DNA from: Kangiella taiwanensis | GTDB lineage: Bacteria; Pseudomonadota; Gammaproteobacteria; Enterobacterales; Kangiellaceae | NCBI RefSeq assembly: GCF_020005165.1 | Contig: NZ_JAHCLT010000001.1 | Coordinates: 310,001 to 374,000 of the forward strand | Reading direction: 5' to 3' | DNA length: 64,000 nt | In this document: piece after piece, positions 45,804 through 53,858 of the stretch | Layout: each line of letters begins with the position of its first letter | Position numbering within the stretch: position 1 is the stretch's first letter | Made by a program: the position numbers and the translations under genes | Notes under the pieces: generated by a model | What the model saw: only the letters and a program-made list of their open reading frames with translations | Told to the model about the DNA's origin: nothing | The model's database searches: none

Positions 45804-47828
45804 TTAATCGTTAAAAAGAGCTTTTAGCATTGAAATATTATCATCGGCCAATTCTTTTTGTTCTGTCTCACTTAAGGGTTTACGTTTGGCATCCCAATCT
45901 AAATCTTCTTCTGGAATTTCTTCTAAAAAACGGCTCGGTTCGCAGTTAATGACCTCGCCAAACTTGTTGCGTTTTTTACACAGGGTGAAAACCAATGTCC
46001 TTTGGGCACGGGTAATACCAACATAAGCTAAACGGCGCTCTTCTTCGATATCGTCGTTTTCAATGCTTGATTTGTGAGGCAAAAACTCTTCTTCCATACC
46101 AACAAGATAAACATGATTAAACTCAAGGCCTTTAGCGGCATGAAGAGTCATTAATTGCACTTGATTTGAGTTTTCTTCCTCTTCTTCATTGCGATCAAGC
46201 ATATCGCGCAGCATAAGGTTGGCTACAGCAGCAGCGAAAGGGTTTTCATCATGCTCATTTTCATCAACATACTTTTCAACCCAACCAAGCAGTTCCTGAA
46301 TATTGTTCCAGCGGAACTCCGCTGCTTTAGGAGTGCTTGAACTTTCATGTAGCCAAGAATGATAGCCGATTTTAGCGATAAGGTCGTGGATAACACCTAG
46401 ACTATCGCCGCGCTTGACGTTGTCGGCAGCACGAGAAATCGTATCAGTAAAACGACGTACAGCATCCAAGCCTTTACCTGTTAGATATTGCTCTAAGCCC
46501 ATTTCAAAACTTGCTGCGTATAAGCTGATGTGTCGTTTTTGCGCGTAAGTCCCTAGCTGTTCTAATGTGGTTGGTCCGATAGAACGGCGAGGCGTGTTCG
46601 CTATACGAAGAAAAGCGTTATCATCATCTTCGTTAGTTAAAAGACGAAGATAGGCCATGATATCTTTAATTTCAGCGCGTCCGAAAAAAGAAGTGCTTCC
46701 AGAAATTTTATAAGGGACTTTATTGGCGATGAGTGCTTTTTCAAATAGCTTGGCTTGATGATTGCCGCGATAAAGAATGGCGAAGTCAGAATACTTACCG
46801 TTTTTTGTGCGAACTTTTCTACTAACGATTTCTGTCACGACTTTTTGCGCTTCGTCATCTTCATTGGTACATGTGACAACCCTTAAAGGATCACCGTAGG
46901 GTTTGTCTGACCACAGCTTCTTTTCAAAAACGTGCGGGTTATTGTCGATCAAAACGTTAGCGGCTTTAAGGATCCGACCGTATGAGCGATAGTTTTGTTC
47001 AAGCTTTGTTACTTGCAGCTTAGGGAAATCTTTAGCAAGCTGGTCTAGGTTTTCAGGGCGAGCCCCCCGCCAAGAATAAATAGATTGGTCATCATCGCCA
47101 ACTACAGTGAAGTTACCAAACTGACCAACCAAGTATTTAATTAATTCGTATTGGCTTGTGTTGGTGTCTTGGTATTCATCGACGAGTAAATACTTGATCT
47201 TGTTTTGCCATTTTTCACGAACCTGCGGGTTGTCCCTCAAGAGTAACGTCGGGATTAAAATAAGATCATCAAAGTCGACAGCGTTATAAGCTTTCATACT
47301 ACGTGCATATTTTTCGTAGACTTTAGCAAAGACGAGCAGTTCTTGTGTGTTTGCTTGGGCGATGGCCTGTTCTGGCAGTATAAGATCGTTCTTCCAGTTA
47401 GAAATTTGATTTTGTAATTGTGACAACAAGGCTTTATCACTTTCTGCTTCTTTAAAGCCTAAGTCTTTGAGTAGGGCTAAGCTATCTTGGTCATCAAAGA
47501 TAGTAAAGTTGGACTTCATGCCGAGAGTTTTATACTCACGACGAATAAAATTAAGACCAAAGTTATGGAAGGTTGATACGGTTAAGCCTTTGGTAGCGTT
47601 TTGACCTGCAATTTTACTGACCCGCTGCTTCATCTCGCGAGCTGCTTTATTGGTGAAGGTCACCGCAACAATATTTCTTGCTGGAATTTGACGCTCTTTT
47701 ATCAGATAAACAATTTTGCGTGTGATAACACTTGTTTTACCACTACCAGCACCAGCCAACACTAATAGCGGACCAGAGGTATTTAGCAGTGCTTGTTGCT
47801 GTCGTTCGTTTAGCTGAGGTAGGGACAA
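45804..47828 (-). CDS. rep: ATP-dependent DNA helicase Rep
   Basis: UvrD/Rep superfamily 1A helicase, 674 aa, the length of E. coli Rep (673). Motifs: LVLAGAGSGKTSVI (I), TFTNKAAREMKQR (Ia), YLLVDEYQDTNTSQYELI (II), VVGDDDQSIYSWRGA (III), LEQNYRS (IV), LMTLHAAKGLEF (V) and RRLAYVGITRAQ (VI). It starts MSLPQLNERQQQAL, as Rep rather than UvrD. Rep removes protein obstacles ahead of forks. Confidence 0.96.
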   Translation of the reverse strand: MSLPQLNERQQQALLNTSGPLLVLAGAGSGKTSVITRKIVYLIKERQIPARNIVAVTFTNKAAREMKQRVSKIAGQNATKGLTVSTFHNFGLNFIRREYKTLGMKSNFTIFDDQDSLALLKDLGFKEAESDKALLSQLQNQISNWKNDLILPEQAIAQANTQELLVFAKVYEKYARSMKAYNAVDFDDLILIPTLLLRDNPQVREKWQNKIKYLLVDEYQDTNTSQYELIKYLVGQFGNFTVVGDDDQSIYSWRGARPENLDQLAKDFPKLQVTKLEQNYRSYGRILKAANVLIDNNPHVFEKKLWSDKPYGDPLRVVTCTNEDDEAQKVVTEIVSRKVRTKNGKYSDFAILYRGNHQAKLFEKALIANKVPYKISGSTSFFGRAEIKDIMAYLRLLTNEDDDNAFLRIANTPRRSIGPTTLEQLGTYAQKRHISLYAASFEMGLEQYLTGKGLDAVRRFTDTISRAADNVKRGDSLGVIHDLIAKIGYHSWLHESSSTPKAAEFRWNNIQELLGWVEKYVDENEHDENPFAAAVANLMLRDMLDRNEEEEENSNQVQLMTLHAAKGLEFNHVYLVGMEEEFLPHKSSIENDDIEEERRLAYVGITRAQRTLVFTLCKKRNKFGEVINCEPSRFLEEIPEEDLDWDAKRKPLSETEQKELADDNISMLKALFND

Positions 47829-47897
47829 AGGTGCGCAATTTTATTGTTTAAGTTGGCGGCAAGTTTAGCAACTGACCGCCAAATAGCGCAACGAAAA

Positions 47898-48773
47898 TCA
47901 GGGTTTCTGCAAAGAAAAAGGTATTTTCAAATACTTACGCCCGTTTGACTCATCCTCAGGAAATTGGCCTGCTCGTATATTAACCTGTAATGAAGGATAA
48001 ATAAGGCGTGGAACACTCAGAGTGCTATCTCGCTCATTGCGTAATTTTGCGTAGGCACTCGGGTTACCACCTGACTTTTTAAAGTGAATATTTTCGCGTT
48101 GTTCGGCAACAGTCGTCCTAGCAACCGCATCACGGTCTTTTGGATAATCATGGCATAACCATAAATTAAAGGTTTCTGGAAACGACGTTAAGAAGGTTAG
48201 ACTTTGAAAGAGCTTGTCCGCCGAACCACCGGGAAAGTCACAGCGGGCCGTACCAAGGTCAGGGTGAAAAAAAGTATCGCCAATAAAAATATTACCAGCA
48301 ATCTCATAACTCATACTGTCATCAGTATGGCCTGGCGTGGGGTGCGCAATAAAGTGTGATTCACCGAGCGCCAGTGAATCACCCTTGTGGGTCAGAATAT
48401 CAAATTGAGATCCGTCAGCCGGCAAATCAAGGTTGAGAGTGTTTGCGAAGTGTTGCTGGACATCTTTAATACCAGCCCCGATAGCTATCTTGCCGCCTAA
48501 TTCCTGTTTGATGTACTGAGCTGCTGTTAAATGATCGGCGTGAGCATGTGTTTCTAAGATCCACTCAAGCTTAAGCTGGTTAGATTGGACATGCTCTATT
48601 AACTGCTGCGCTGAGTCGAAGCTGGCTTTACCGGATGTTAGGTCGAAATCTAGAACGGGATCAATGATAGCGCAGCAACCTGTCGGCTGATCGGTAACGA
48701 CATAACTCCAAGTTCCTGTATCTTGATGATAGAAAGGAGTAATACTGATGTTGTCGCTATTAATGGCTGACAT
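47898..48773 (-). CDS. ETHE1/Blh-like metallo-beta-lactamase fold protein (probable persulfide dioxygenase)
   Basis: 291 aa from the chosen start MSAINSDNISITPFYH. The metal-binding motif is ETHAHADHLTAAQYI, followed by HPTPGHTDDSMSYEI and GDTFFHPDLGTARCDFPGG; the RCDF/RTDF block is typical of ETHE1-type persulfide dioxygenases. These oxidise glutathione persulfide to sulfite. The upstream frame is open to 48866, but that would overlap the divergent transporter gene and adds a hydrophobic tail with no homology. The neighbours (YeeE/YedE pair, rhodanese, ArsR) fit a sulfide/persulfide detoxification cluster. Confidence 0.82.
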   Translation of the reverse strand: MSAINSDNISITPFYHQDTGTWSYVVTDQPTGCCAIIDPVLDFDLTSGKASFDSAQQLIEHVQSNQLKLEWILETHAHADHLTAAQYIKQELGGKIAIGAGIKDVQQHFANTLNLDLPADGSQFDILTHKGDSLALGESHFIAHPTPGHTDDSMSYEIAGNIFIGDTFFHPDLGTARCDFPGGSADKLFQSLTFLTSFPETFNLWLCHDYPKDRDAVARTTVAEQRENIHFKKSGGNPSAYAKLRNERDSTLSVPRLIYPSLQVNIRAGQFPEDESNGRKYLKIPFSLQKP

Positions 48774-48786
48774 AATGAGGTAAAGA

Positions 48787-48829
48787 TTGAAAAAGTGATA
48801 GAAGAATAATATATTAGAAAATACTAATA
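48787..48829 (+). promoter_or_regulatory. Promoter with overlapping palindromic operator
   Basis: TTGAAA (48787-48792), a 17-bp spacer and TATATT (48810-48815) form a good sigma70 promoter for the YeeE/YedE pair. The 18-bp palindrome TATTAG-6-CTAATA (48812-48829) overlaps the -10 box, the geometry of a repressor operator. The ArsR regulator at 50088 is the natural candidate to bind it. Confidence 0.6.
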
Positions 48830-48848
48830 AGCAAATCAGGGTGGCTCT

Positions 48849-49268
48849 GTGGAATTTCAGTGGCAAGCATTGGTTGGTGGTATGTTAATAGGACTGTCAG
48901 CCATAATTCTCTTTGCAAGTATGCGAAAAATAGCTGGTATCAGCGGTATGGTAAAACAAGTATTAACGCAGACGAAAAAAGGCGCTGAGGGCTGGTGGCC
49001 ATTGGTGTTTCTAGTGTCGCTGATGATAGGGACTTGGGTATACAGCTTGATGTACAGTGTTGAGGAATCATTACGAGTGGGCTACCCCAAAGAACTACTG
49101 GTCGCTTCAGGGCTACTGGTGGGGATAGGCACCTACATCGGAAAAGGTTGCACAAGCGGGCATGGAGTATGCGGTATAGGGCGTTTATCAAAACGCTCAA
49201 TTGTAGCGACAATGTTATTTATGGTCAGCGCGATTATCACTGTAGCTGTGGTGGGGAGTTGGACATGA
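48849..49268 (+). CDS. YeeE/YedE family transporter, first half
   Basis: 139 aa, several membrane helices; DUF395/YeeE-type protein, a family that moves thiosulfate or other sulfur compounds across the inner membrane. The conserved cysteine motif is GKGCTSGHGVCGIGRLSKRS. It starts at GTG. Its stop overlaps the next gene's ATG (ATGA), so the two halves are translationally coupled and probably form one transporter. Confidence 0.87.
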   Translation: MEFQWQALVGGMLIGLSAIILFASMRKIAGISGMVKQVLTQTKKGAEGWWPLVFLVSLMIGTWVYSLMYSVEESLRVGYPKELLVASGLLVGIGTYIGKGCTSGHGVCGIGRLSKRSIVATMLFMVSAIITVAVVGSWT

Positions 49269-49669
49269 AAAAGGGCGTTATAGCGTTAATTTGCGGATCT
49301 TTGTTCGGATTTGGATTGGCTATGTCTCAAATGATTGATCCAAATAAAGTGCAGGGGTTTTTAGATATTTTTGGTGACTGGGATCCAACACTGGCCTGGG
49401 TTATGGGTGGTGCTTTGTTAGTATCGGTTCCAGGTTTTGCTGTATTACTAAGCAAAGAAGAAAAAGCACGAATAAAGCAAGGTGTCATTGATGCTAAGCT
49501 TGTAATCGGAAGTGTATTGTTTGGGATCGGCTGGGGGCTTAGTGGTTACTGTCCTGGGCCCGCGATTAGTGTATCACCGCTGATTATTTCAGAGTTGGTT
49601 TGGTTTTTAGTGCCGTTAATCATTGGTATGTTGTTAGCGAGAGCTATTATTGGAAAGGGTCAGGGCTGA
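49265..49669 (+). CDS. YeeE/YedE family transporter, second half (DUF6691-type)
   Basis: 134 aa, MKKGVIALICGSLFGFGLAM at the N terminus, and the conserved cysteine block WGLSGYCPGPAIS. I start at the ATG at 49265 that overlaps the stop of the first half; the frame is open further upstream but lies inside the other gene. Together the two polypeptides match the two repeats of single-chain YeeE proteins. Confidence 0.88.
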   Translation: MKKGVIALICGSLFGFGLAMSQMIDPNKVQGFLDIFGDWDPTLAWVMGGALLVSVPGFAVLLSKEEKARIKQGVIDAKLVIGSVLFGIGWGLSGYCPGPAISVSPLIISELVWFLVPLIIGMLLARAIIGKGQG

Positions 49670-49680
49670 CCCTTTCATTT
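49653..49680 (+). terminator. Hairpin at the end of the YeeE/YedE pair
   Basis: GAAAGGGTCA / TGACCCTTTC, 10-bp arms with a GGGC loop; it spans the stop codon of the second half. Only a short T-run (ATTT) follows, so it may be a weak terminator or 3'-end stabiliser. Confidence 0.55.
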
Positions 49681-49710
49681 AAGAAAACTGTCCTTCAAAA
49701 AATGTACCCA

Positions 49711-50088
49711 TCAAGAGATTTGGCCACCAGAATTTACCCATTCTTTAAAGCCACCGGCAACAGACATTACCTGCTTAAAGCCTAATTGCTGTAATGCCAG
49801 AGCTGCGCAAGCAGAACGCCCGCCAGAAGCACAGTAGATATAGATTGGGGTTTCCTGAGCGGTTTGCTCAGAAAGCTCCTTTAATTGTGGCAGATCAAAT
49901 ATTTTAAACTCTAAAACACCACGAGGGAGCGGCGTTGCATTAGGAATCATTCCTTGCTGATGCTCTTGTGGCTCGCGAACGTCCAGAATTAAAGCATTTT
50001 CAAGTGTTGTTTGCTTAAGATCGTCTACCGTGATTTCGTTAATTTGAGATTTAACGCTTTGAAGATAGTTGATGACACTAGGTTTCAT
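49711..50088 (-). CDS. Rhodanese-like sulfurtransferase
   Basis: Single-domain rhodanese of about 125 aa. ILDVREPQEHQQGMIPNA and the active-site loop YCASGGRSACAA, with catalytic Cys86 counted from MKPSVINYL, are clear. It handles sulfane sulfur (persulfides or thiosulfate). The ATG at 50088 overlaps the stop of the upstream ArsR gene (TAATG) and has GGAAG at suitable distance; a second ATG two codons earlier (50094) is possible. Co-transcribed with the ArsR gene. Confidence 0.9.
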   Translation of the reverse strand: MKPSVINYLQSVKSQINEITVDDLKQTTLENALILDVREPQEHQQGMIPNATPLPRGVLEFKIFDLPQLKELSEQTAQETPIYIYCASGGRSACAALALQQLGFKQVMSVAGGFKEWVNSGGQIS

Positions 50089-50405
50089 TAACATTCTTCC
50101 TTACAGAATAACTGATGTAGTAGATGAATGATTTGAGCTGCTTCGTTTGATGACAGGCTGTAGTAAATAGTTTGAGAGTCGCGACGTGTCGTGACGAAGC
50201 CTTCTTTTCGCAGTAAAGCTAGGTGTTGAGAGAGGGCAGACTGACTTAGATTGGGAAGCATTTCATTGAGTTGCCCGACGGAAAGTTCTTTTTCATGTAA
50301 GATGCACAAAATCAGCAGTCGTTGCTCGTTGGATATATTTTTCAAAAAACGAGCAGCTTGGGCCGAATTTTTTTGCATTGCATCTGTAATATTTAAAACA
50401 TCCAT
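50088..50405 (-). CDS. ArsR-family repressor, BigR/SqrR/YgaV-like persulfide sensor
   Basis: 105 aa winged-helix regulator. The recognition region is LPNLSQSALSQHLALLRKEG, then TTRRDSQTIYYSLSS. Two cysteines sit at Cys34 (LLILCIL) and Cys101 (HQLFC), the positions used by BigR/SqrR-type sensors, which lose DNA binding when a polysulfide link forms between them. A third Cys (105) ends the protein. Its position with a rhodanese, ETHE1-like enzyme and YeeE/YedE transporter supports this role. Sensing chemistry is inferred, not shown. Confidence 0.8.
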   Translation of the reverse strand: MDVLNITDAMQKNSAQAARFLKNISNEQRLLILCILHEKELSVGQLNEMLPNLSQSALSQHLALLRKEGFVTTRRDSQTIYYSLSSNEAAQIIHLLHQLFCKEEC

Positions 50406-50462
50406 CCTAATACCAGCCTATTATTCTAGTGTTATTTTGCCTTATCCCTTGAATATACGCAA

Positions 50463-51926
50463 TCATAGGGGGGTGAAGTCATTGAGTGACTTTAAGGGCT
50501 TGCCATTGCTCTTGGGCCTGAACTCACCTGAAGTTTGGTCGAAATCATAAGACTGAGACCAAGCTTCAGCGTTATCAATCACTTGAAGAATAGCATTAAC
50601 CAAAAAGTGGGCTTCGTCATCGGTATTGGTTGGATGTAATGACACCCTGACCCAGCCGGGTTTATCGGTTAAGTCACCTTGGTCAATTCGATGAGTAATT
50701 TCATGACTTTGTAACTGGTCAACTCCAAGAAGAAGGTGGCCATAGGTGCCTGCGCAAGAGCATCCCCCGCGAGTTTGAATACCAAACTGATCATTTAAGA
50801 GCCGAACAAGAAGGTTATGATGAATACCAAGAACATAAAATGAGACGATACATAAACGATCATCTTGCTGATCTTCAAGAATTCTGATGTCAGGGTGTTG
50901 GCGTAAGCCGTGTAGTAAAATTTTAACTAACTCTTCTTCGCGTTGCTGAATTTTAGAAACCTGCATCGCATCTTTAAGCTTAATGGATAATGCTGCTTTT
51001 ATAGTCTGTAAAAATGCAGGTGTGCCGCCGTCTTCACGCGCCTCGATATTGTCAAAAAAACGGTGCTCACCCCATGGGTTAGTCCATGATACGGTTCCTC
51101 CGCCAGGCTGATCAGGCACTTTGCAGTCGTAGAGTTTGTCATCGAAAATCAAAATACCGCTGCTACCCGGTCCGCCAAGAAACTTGTGAGGCGACATAAA
51201 AATAGCGTCTAGCTTCTGAGCAGGATTTTCAGGGTGCATATTGATATCCACATAGGGAGCAGATGCCGCAAAATCAACAAAGCAGAGGCCATCATACTCA
51301 TGCATTAACTCTGCCATTTCGTGGTAAGGTGTGGTGATTCCAGTCACATTACTACAAGCAGTAAATGACCCTATTTTTACAGGACGATCTTTATACTGTT
51401 CCAGTAGTTCCCGCATATGAGTTAAATCTGGACGGCCATTACTGTTCGAGCGAACAATTTCCAAGGTCACTTCACACTCATGCCATGTGGTTTGGTTGGA
51501 GTGGTGTTCCATGTGAGTAACAAGAACCAAAGGCTTTTCATGCTCTGCAATTTGTAGACGTTCCCGCCATTTTTCTGGAACTCGCAATCCCAGCATGCGC
51601 TGAAACTTGTTAATGACCAATGTCATACCAGAGCCTGCGGCGATTAAGACATCGCTAGGTTGTGCATTAACGTGCTGCTTAATGATTTTCTGAGCATCAT
51701 GATACGCTTCTGTCATGGTAGTGCCAGTTAGCGTAGTTTCTGTATGGGTGTTGGCTACATAAGGACCAAGTTCATTAACAATGAAGTCTTCTATGGGGCG
51801 ATAGAGACGTCCACTCGCCGTCCAATCGGCATACAAGATATCACGGTTAACGCTCGTTTCAGAGTAGTCATGGCCATGGCCAATGATATGCTGTCTGAAA
51901 CGGGAAAAATGCTCTGTAAGTGTCAT
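50463..51926 (-). CDS. Class V aminotransferase-fold PLP enzyme (cysteine desulfurase-like)
   Basis: 487 aa. The Schiff-base lysine is in FMSPHKFLGGPGSSGILIF. ADWTASGRLYRPIEDFI and TETTLTGTTMTEAYHDAQ are N-terminal substrate/PLP blocks, and a cysteine-containing loop TRGGCSCAGTYGH near residue 390 resembles the mobile loop of cysteine desulfurases and selenocysteine lyases. It is longer than IscS/SufS. It may feed sulfur to the cluster or use another substrate. Two near-palindromes matching the 48812 operator lie just upstream. Confidence 0.75.
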   Translation of the reverse strand: MTLTEHFSRFRQHIIGHGHDYSETSVNRDILYADWTASGRLYRPIEDFIVNELGPYVANTHTETTLTGTTMTEAYHDAQKIIKQHVNAQPSDVLIAAGSGMTLVINKFQRMLGLRVPEKWRERLQIAEHEKPLVLVTHMEHHSNQTTWHECEVTLEIVRSNSNGRPDLTHMRELLEQYKDRPVKIGSFTACSNVTGITTPYHEMAELMHEYDGLCFVDFAASAPYVDINMHPENPAQKLDAIFMSPHKFLGGPGSSGILIFDDKLYDCKVPDQPGGGTVSWTNPWGEHRFFDNIEAREDGGTPAFLQTIKAALSIKLKDAMQVSKIQQREEELVKILLHGLRQHPDIRILEDQQDDRLCIVSFYVLGIHHNLLVRLLNDQFGIQTRGGCSCAGTYGHLLLGVDQLQSHEITHRIDQGDLTDKPGWVRVSLHPTNTDDEAHFLVNAILQVIDNAEAWSQSYDFDQTSGEFRPKSNGKPLKSLNDFTPL

Positions 51927-51932
51927 ATATAT

Positions 51933-51966
51933 TATTAGAAATTTATAATATTAATAATCTCTAATA
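51933..51966 (-). promoter_or_regulatory. Two overlapping near-copies of the TATTAG-N6-CTAATA palindrome
   Basis: Upstream of the PLP enzyme gene: TATTAG-6-ATAATA (51933-51950) and TATTAA-6-CTAATA (51949-51966), each one base from the perfect site at 48812. They sit 16 bp apart, right where the promoter should be. The region is AT-rich, so chance resemblance is possible. Confidence 0.5.
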
Positions 51967-52031
51967 TAGCTTATTATCAGGGCGCTTAGCAAGCTAAACG
52001 ATAATTGGGCAGGTAAAGTTGGGGGCTCTGC

Positions 52032-52490
52032 CTAATGAGCGCTATAACTATCCTTATCAGCAGGTTGTATGCCACGCCCCATCCTTATCATAAGAATGAT
52101 TTCTGTGGTGGTTGGGGGGGCTGTGGGATCAAACTGGTGTTTGAATTGTGGGTTATGATACGTGGTTTGATCGCAACCACTTTGGGCGCAGGTAATGCGT
52201 GATAGTTGATCTGTTTCTGGATTGATCAATTGCTCAGTGATTACTTGCTCCTTTAGCACGATAAACCAGTCTAAGTTTTGCTGGAGAGTCAGGTATTTGG
52301 CATGCGTTAGCGCTTGCAAACGAGTCGTTTCTTTATTGGAATCAAGAGACTTAAAGTGAACTCGATATAAGTTCTGGCCAACATAGGTGTGAAAAGGGCC
52401 AATACCTGTGTTTTGTAGGGGATTAAACCTGTACTGGGAAGCGCAAGACACCAACAGTAGGGATAGAAGTGAAACGAAAAGCTTCTTCAT
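52032..52490 (-). CDS. Putative lipoprotein (CC0125/CC1285-like)
   Basis: 152 aa from MKKLFVSLLSLLLVSC; lipobox LVSC gives Cys16. The segment YVGQNLYRVHFKSLDSN and TRLQALTHAKYLTLQQN resembles small conserved lipoproteins that follow ECF sigma/anti-sigma genes. The ATG at 52490 has AGGGG upstream; an in-frame ATG 8 codons earlier overlaps the anti-sigma gene. It follows the anti-sigma gene by 8 bp, so it is part of the sigma operon. Function unknown. Confidence 0.7.
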   Translation of the reverse strand: MKKLFVSLLSLLLVSCASQYRFNPLQNTGIGPFHTYVGQNLYRVHFKSLDSNKETTRLQALTHAKYLTLQQNLDWFIVLKEQVITEQLINPETDQLSRITCAQSGCDQTTYHNPQFKHQFDPTAPPTTTEIILMIRMGRGIQPADKDSYSAH

Positions 52491-52498
52491 TGCTACCC

Positions 52499-53221
52499 CT
52501 ACTGACTTTTCCACTTTTGATTAATGGCTTCTTGTTCTTGAGCTCGATTAAGAAAGCCTCCCTGAATCGTCGAATCAATAAGTTGGTTGATTGTGGGATC
52601 GACCGACGCAGTTTGGTAGTCATTAGCTTGCGTTGGCTCATAAGGGATTCTTGAGTGTAACTGCCAGCCACCTTGTTGTTGGCAAGCAATATTCATATGG
52701 GCTGAGGACGTTGAACTCAGAGCAAATAATCGGCAATAGTGATTATCCGTATTAATAAAGCTTGTTTTCAAATGCATTGTCCAGTCGGCATTTACGCTCA
52801 CAGTCTGATCACTTAAATTGTTATCAAGAACTTGATTAACAGAGGCCCAGTCAACATCCTCAGCAGTATCAGTGTTGAAGTAAGTACCGACAGTAATACC
52901 GATCGCTAACACTAACACCGCGGCAATAGCGGCATGCTCTCGCAAAACAGTCGCTACTTTGCGCATTGCTGGGAACGGAACTACATTTGATGTAGAAGCA
53001 GAGGCTTGCTCAGTTTCAAATAGCTGATGCACGGAATTAGGTAAAGGTTTGTCGTCAATCGCATGTAACGTCGTGGACACAGCATGATCAACAAAGCTCA
53101 GCTGGGCGATACGATCAACCAGCGAATCATCGGTTGCAATTAGATCACGTATAGCATCCATCTCATTTGCAGGCAGCTCATTATCGATAAAGGCGCTAAG
53201 CTTTTCATCAGTTAAATTCAT
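52499..53221 (-). CDS. Putative membrane anti-sigma factor
   Basis: 240 aa from MNLTDEKLSAFIDNELPAN, the typical N terminus of anti-sigma factors (LSAFIDNEL). It lacks the HxxxCxxC zinc motif of the ZAS group. One transmembrane helix (IAAVLVLAIGITVGTYF, about residues 90-107) puts the C-terminal half in the periplasm. Its ATG overlaps the stop of the sigma gene (ATGA), typical of a sigma/anti-sigma pair. The periplasmic part would sense the signal, possibly through proteolysis. Confidence 0.78.
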   Translation of the reverse strand: MNLTDEKLSAFIDNELPANEMDAIRDLIATDDSLVDRIAQLSFVDHAVSTTLHAIDDKPLPNSVHQLFETEQASASTSNVVPFPAMRKVATVLREHAAIAAVLVLAIGITVGTYFNTDTAEDVDWASVNQVLDNNLSDQTVSVNADWTMHLKTSFINTDNHYCRLFALSSTSSAHMNIACQQQGGWQLHSRIPYEPTQANDYQTASVDPTINQLIDSTIQGGFLNRAQEQEAINQKWKSQ

Positions 53222-53724
53222 GCAAGAATCCTCATATCGTGGTCGTTGAACCAATCCACCATGGATTGTCGCGCTCGTGAAAGCCTACTCATCACAGTTC
53301 CAATCGGTATACCTAATGTTTGCGAGACTTCTTTATAACTAAGCCCTTCAGAAACAACAAGTGACAATATTGAGCGTTGATCCTCCGGGAGTTGGTTCAT
53401 GGCGCGTTGAACTTGCTCTAAAGTAATACGATCAGCGATTGTCTTGGTGCCATCCACTGCAGATTCCTGCAGTTCAGGATTTTCTGTAGCTGCTTGTCGT
53501 ACTTTGCGAGAGCGATATTCATCGATCCATAAATTACGGCATACACGAAATGACCATTTCATTAGATCCGCATCCTCAGGCACACCCTTCTGTAGAATTC
53601 GCTCTAAGGTGTTTTGTAAAAGGTCATCTGCGTCATGATCTGAGCCAGTCAGTGAAAAGGCAAAGCGCCTAATCACTGGAATAAGATCACGTAACTGGTT
53701 ATTCATTTCGACATCGTTACTCAT
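53218..53724 (-). CDS. ECF-family RNA polymerase sigma factor
   Basis: 168 aa. Region 2: IRRFAFSLTGSDHDADDLLQNTLERIL and WSFRVCRNLWIDEYRSRK. Region 4: MNQLPEDQRSILSLVVSEGLSYKEVSQTLGIPIGTVMSRLSRAR. There is no region 3, so it is an extracytoplasmic-function sigma. It is the first gene of an operon with the anti-sigma and the lipoprotein, divergent from a subtilase gene. I could not find a convincing shared promoter motif. Confidence 0.9.
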   Translation of the reverse strand: MSNDVEMNNQLRDLIPVIRRFAFSLTGSDHDADDLLQNTLERILQKGVPEDADLMKWSFRVCRNLWIDEYRSRKVRQAATENPELQESAVDGTKTIADRITLEQVQRAMNQLPEDQRSILSLVVSEGLSYKEVSQTLGIPIGTVMSRLSRARQSMVDWFNDHDMRILA

Positions 53725-53858
53725 ATATATGACAATAGTAATACCCTATATCATGTTAACGTTTCAAAACTAGCTTTTATTCTCGAAAACAGAGAATTTT
53801 TATAGGTTGCCAAACGTCACTGTTATATAGAGTAAATGCGTTGCGATGAGGAATTTAC

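Noticed and set aside
48774-48866. 31-codon N-terminal extension of the ETHE1-like protein
   Set aside because: It would overlap the divergent transporter gene and cover the promoter and palindrome; the ETHE1-type fold begins after the internal ATG.
53725-53858. ECF-type promoter (TGAAAC-16-GTAT on the minus strand) for autoregulation of the sigma operon
   Set aside because: Only a single weak match; no similar motif was found for the divergent subtilase, so I do not list it as a feature.
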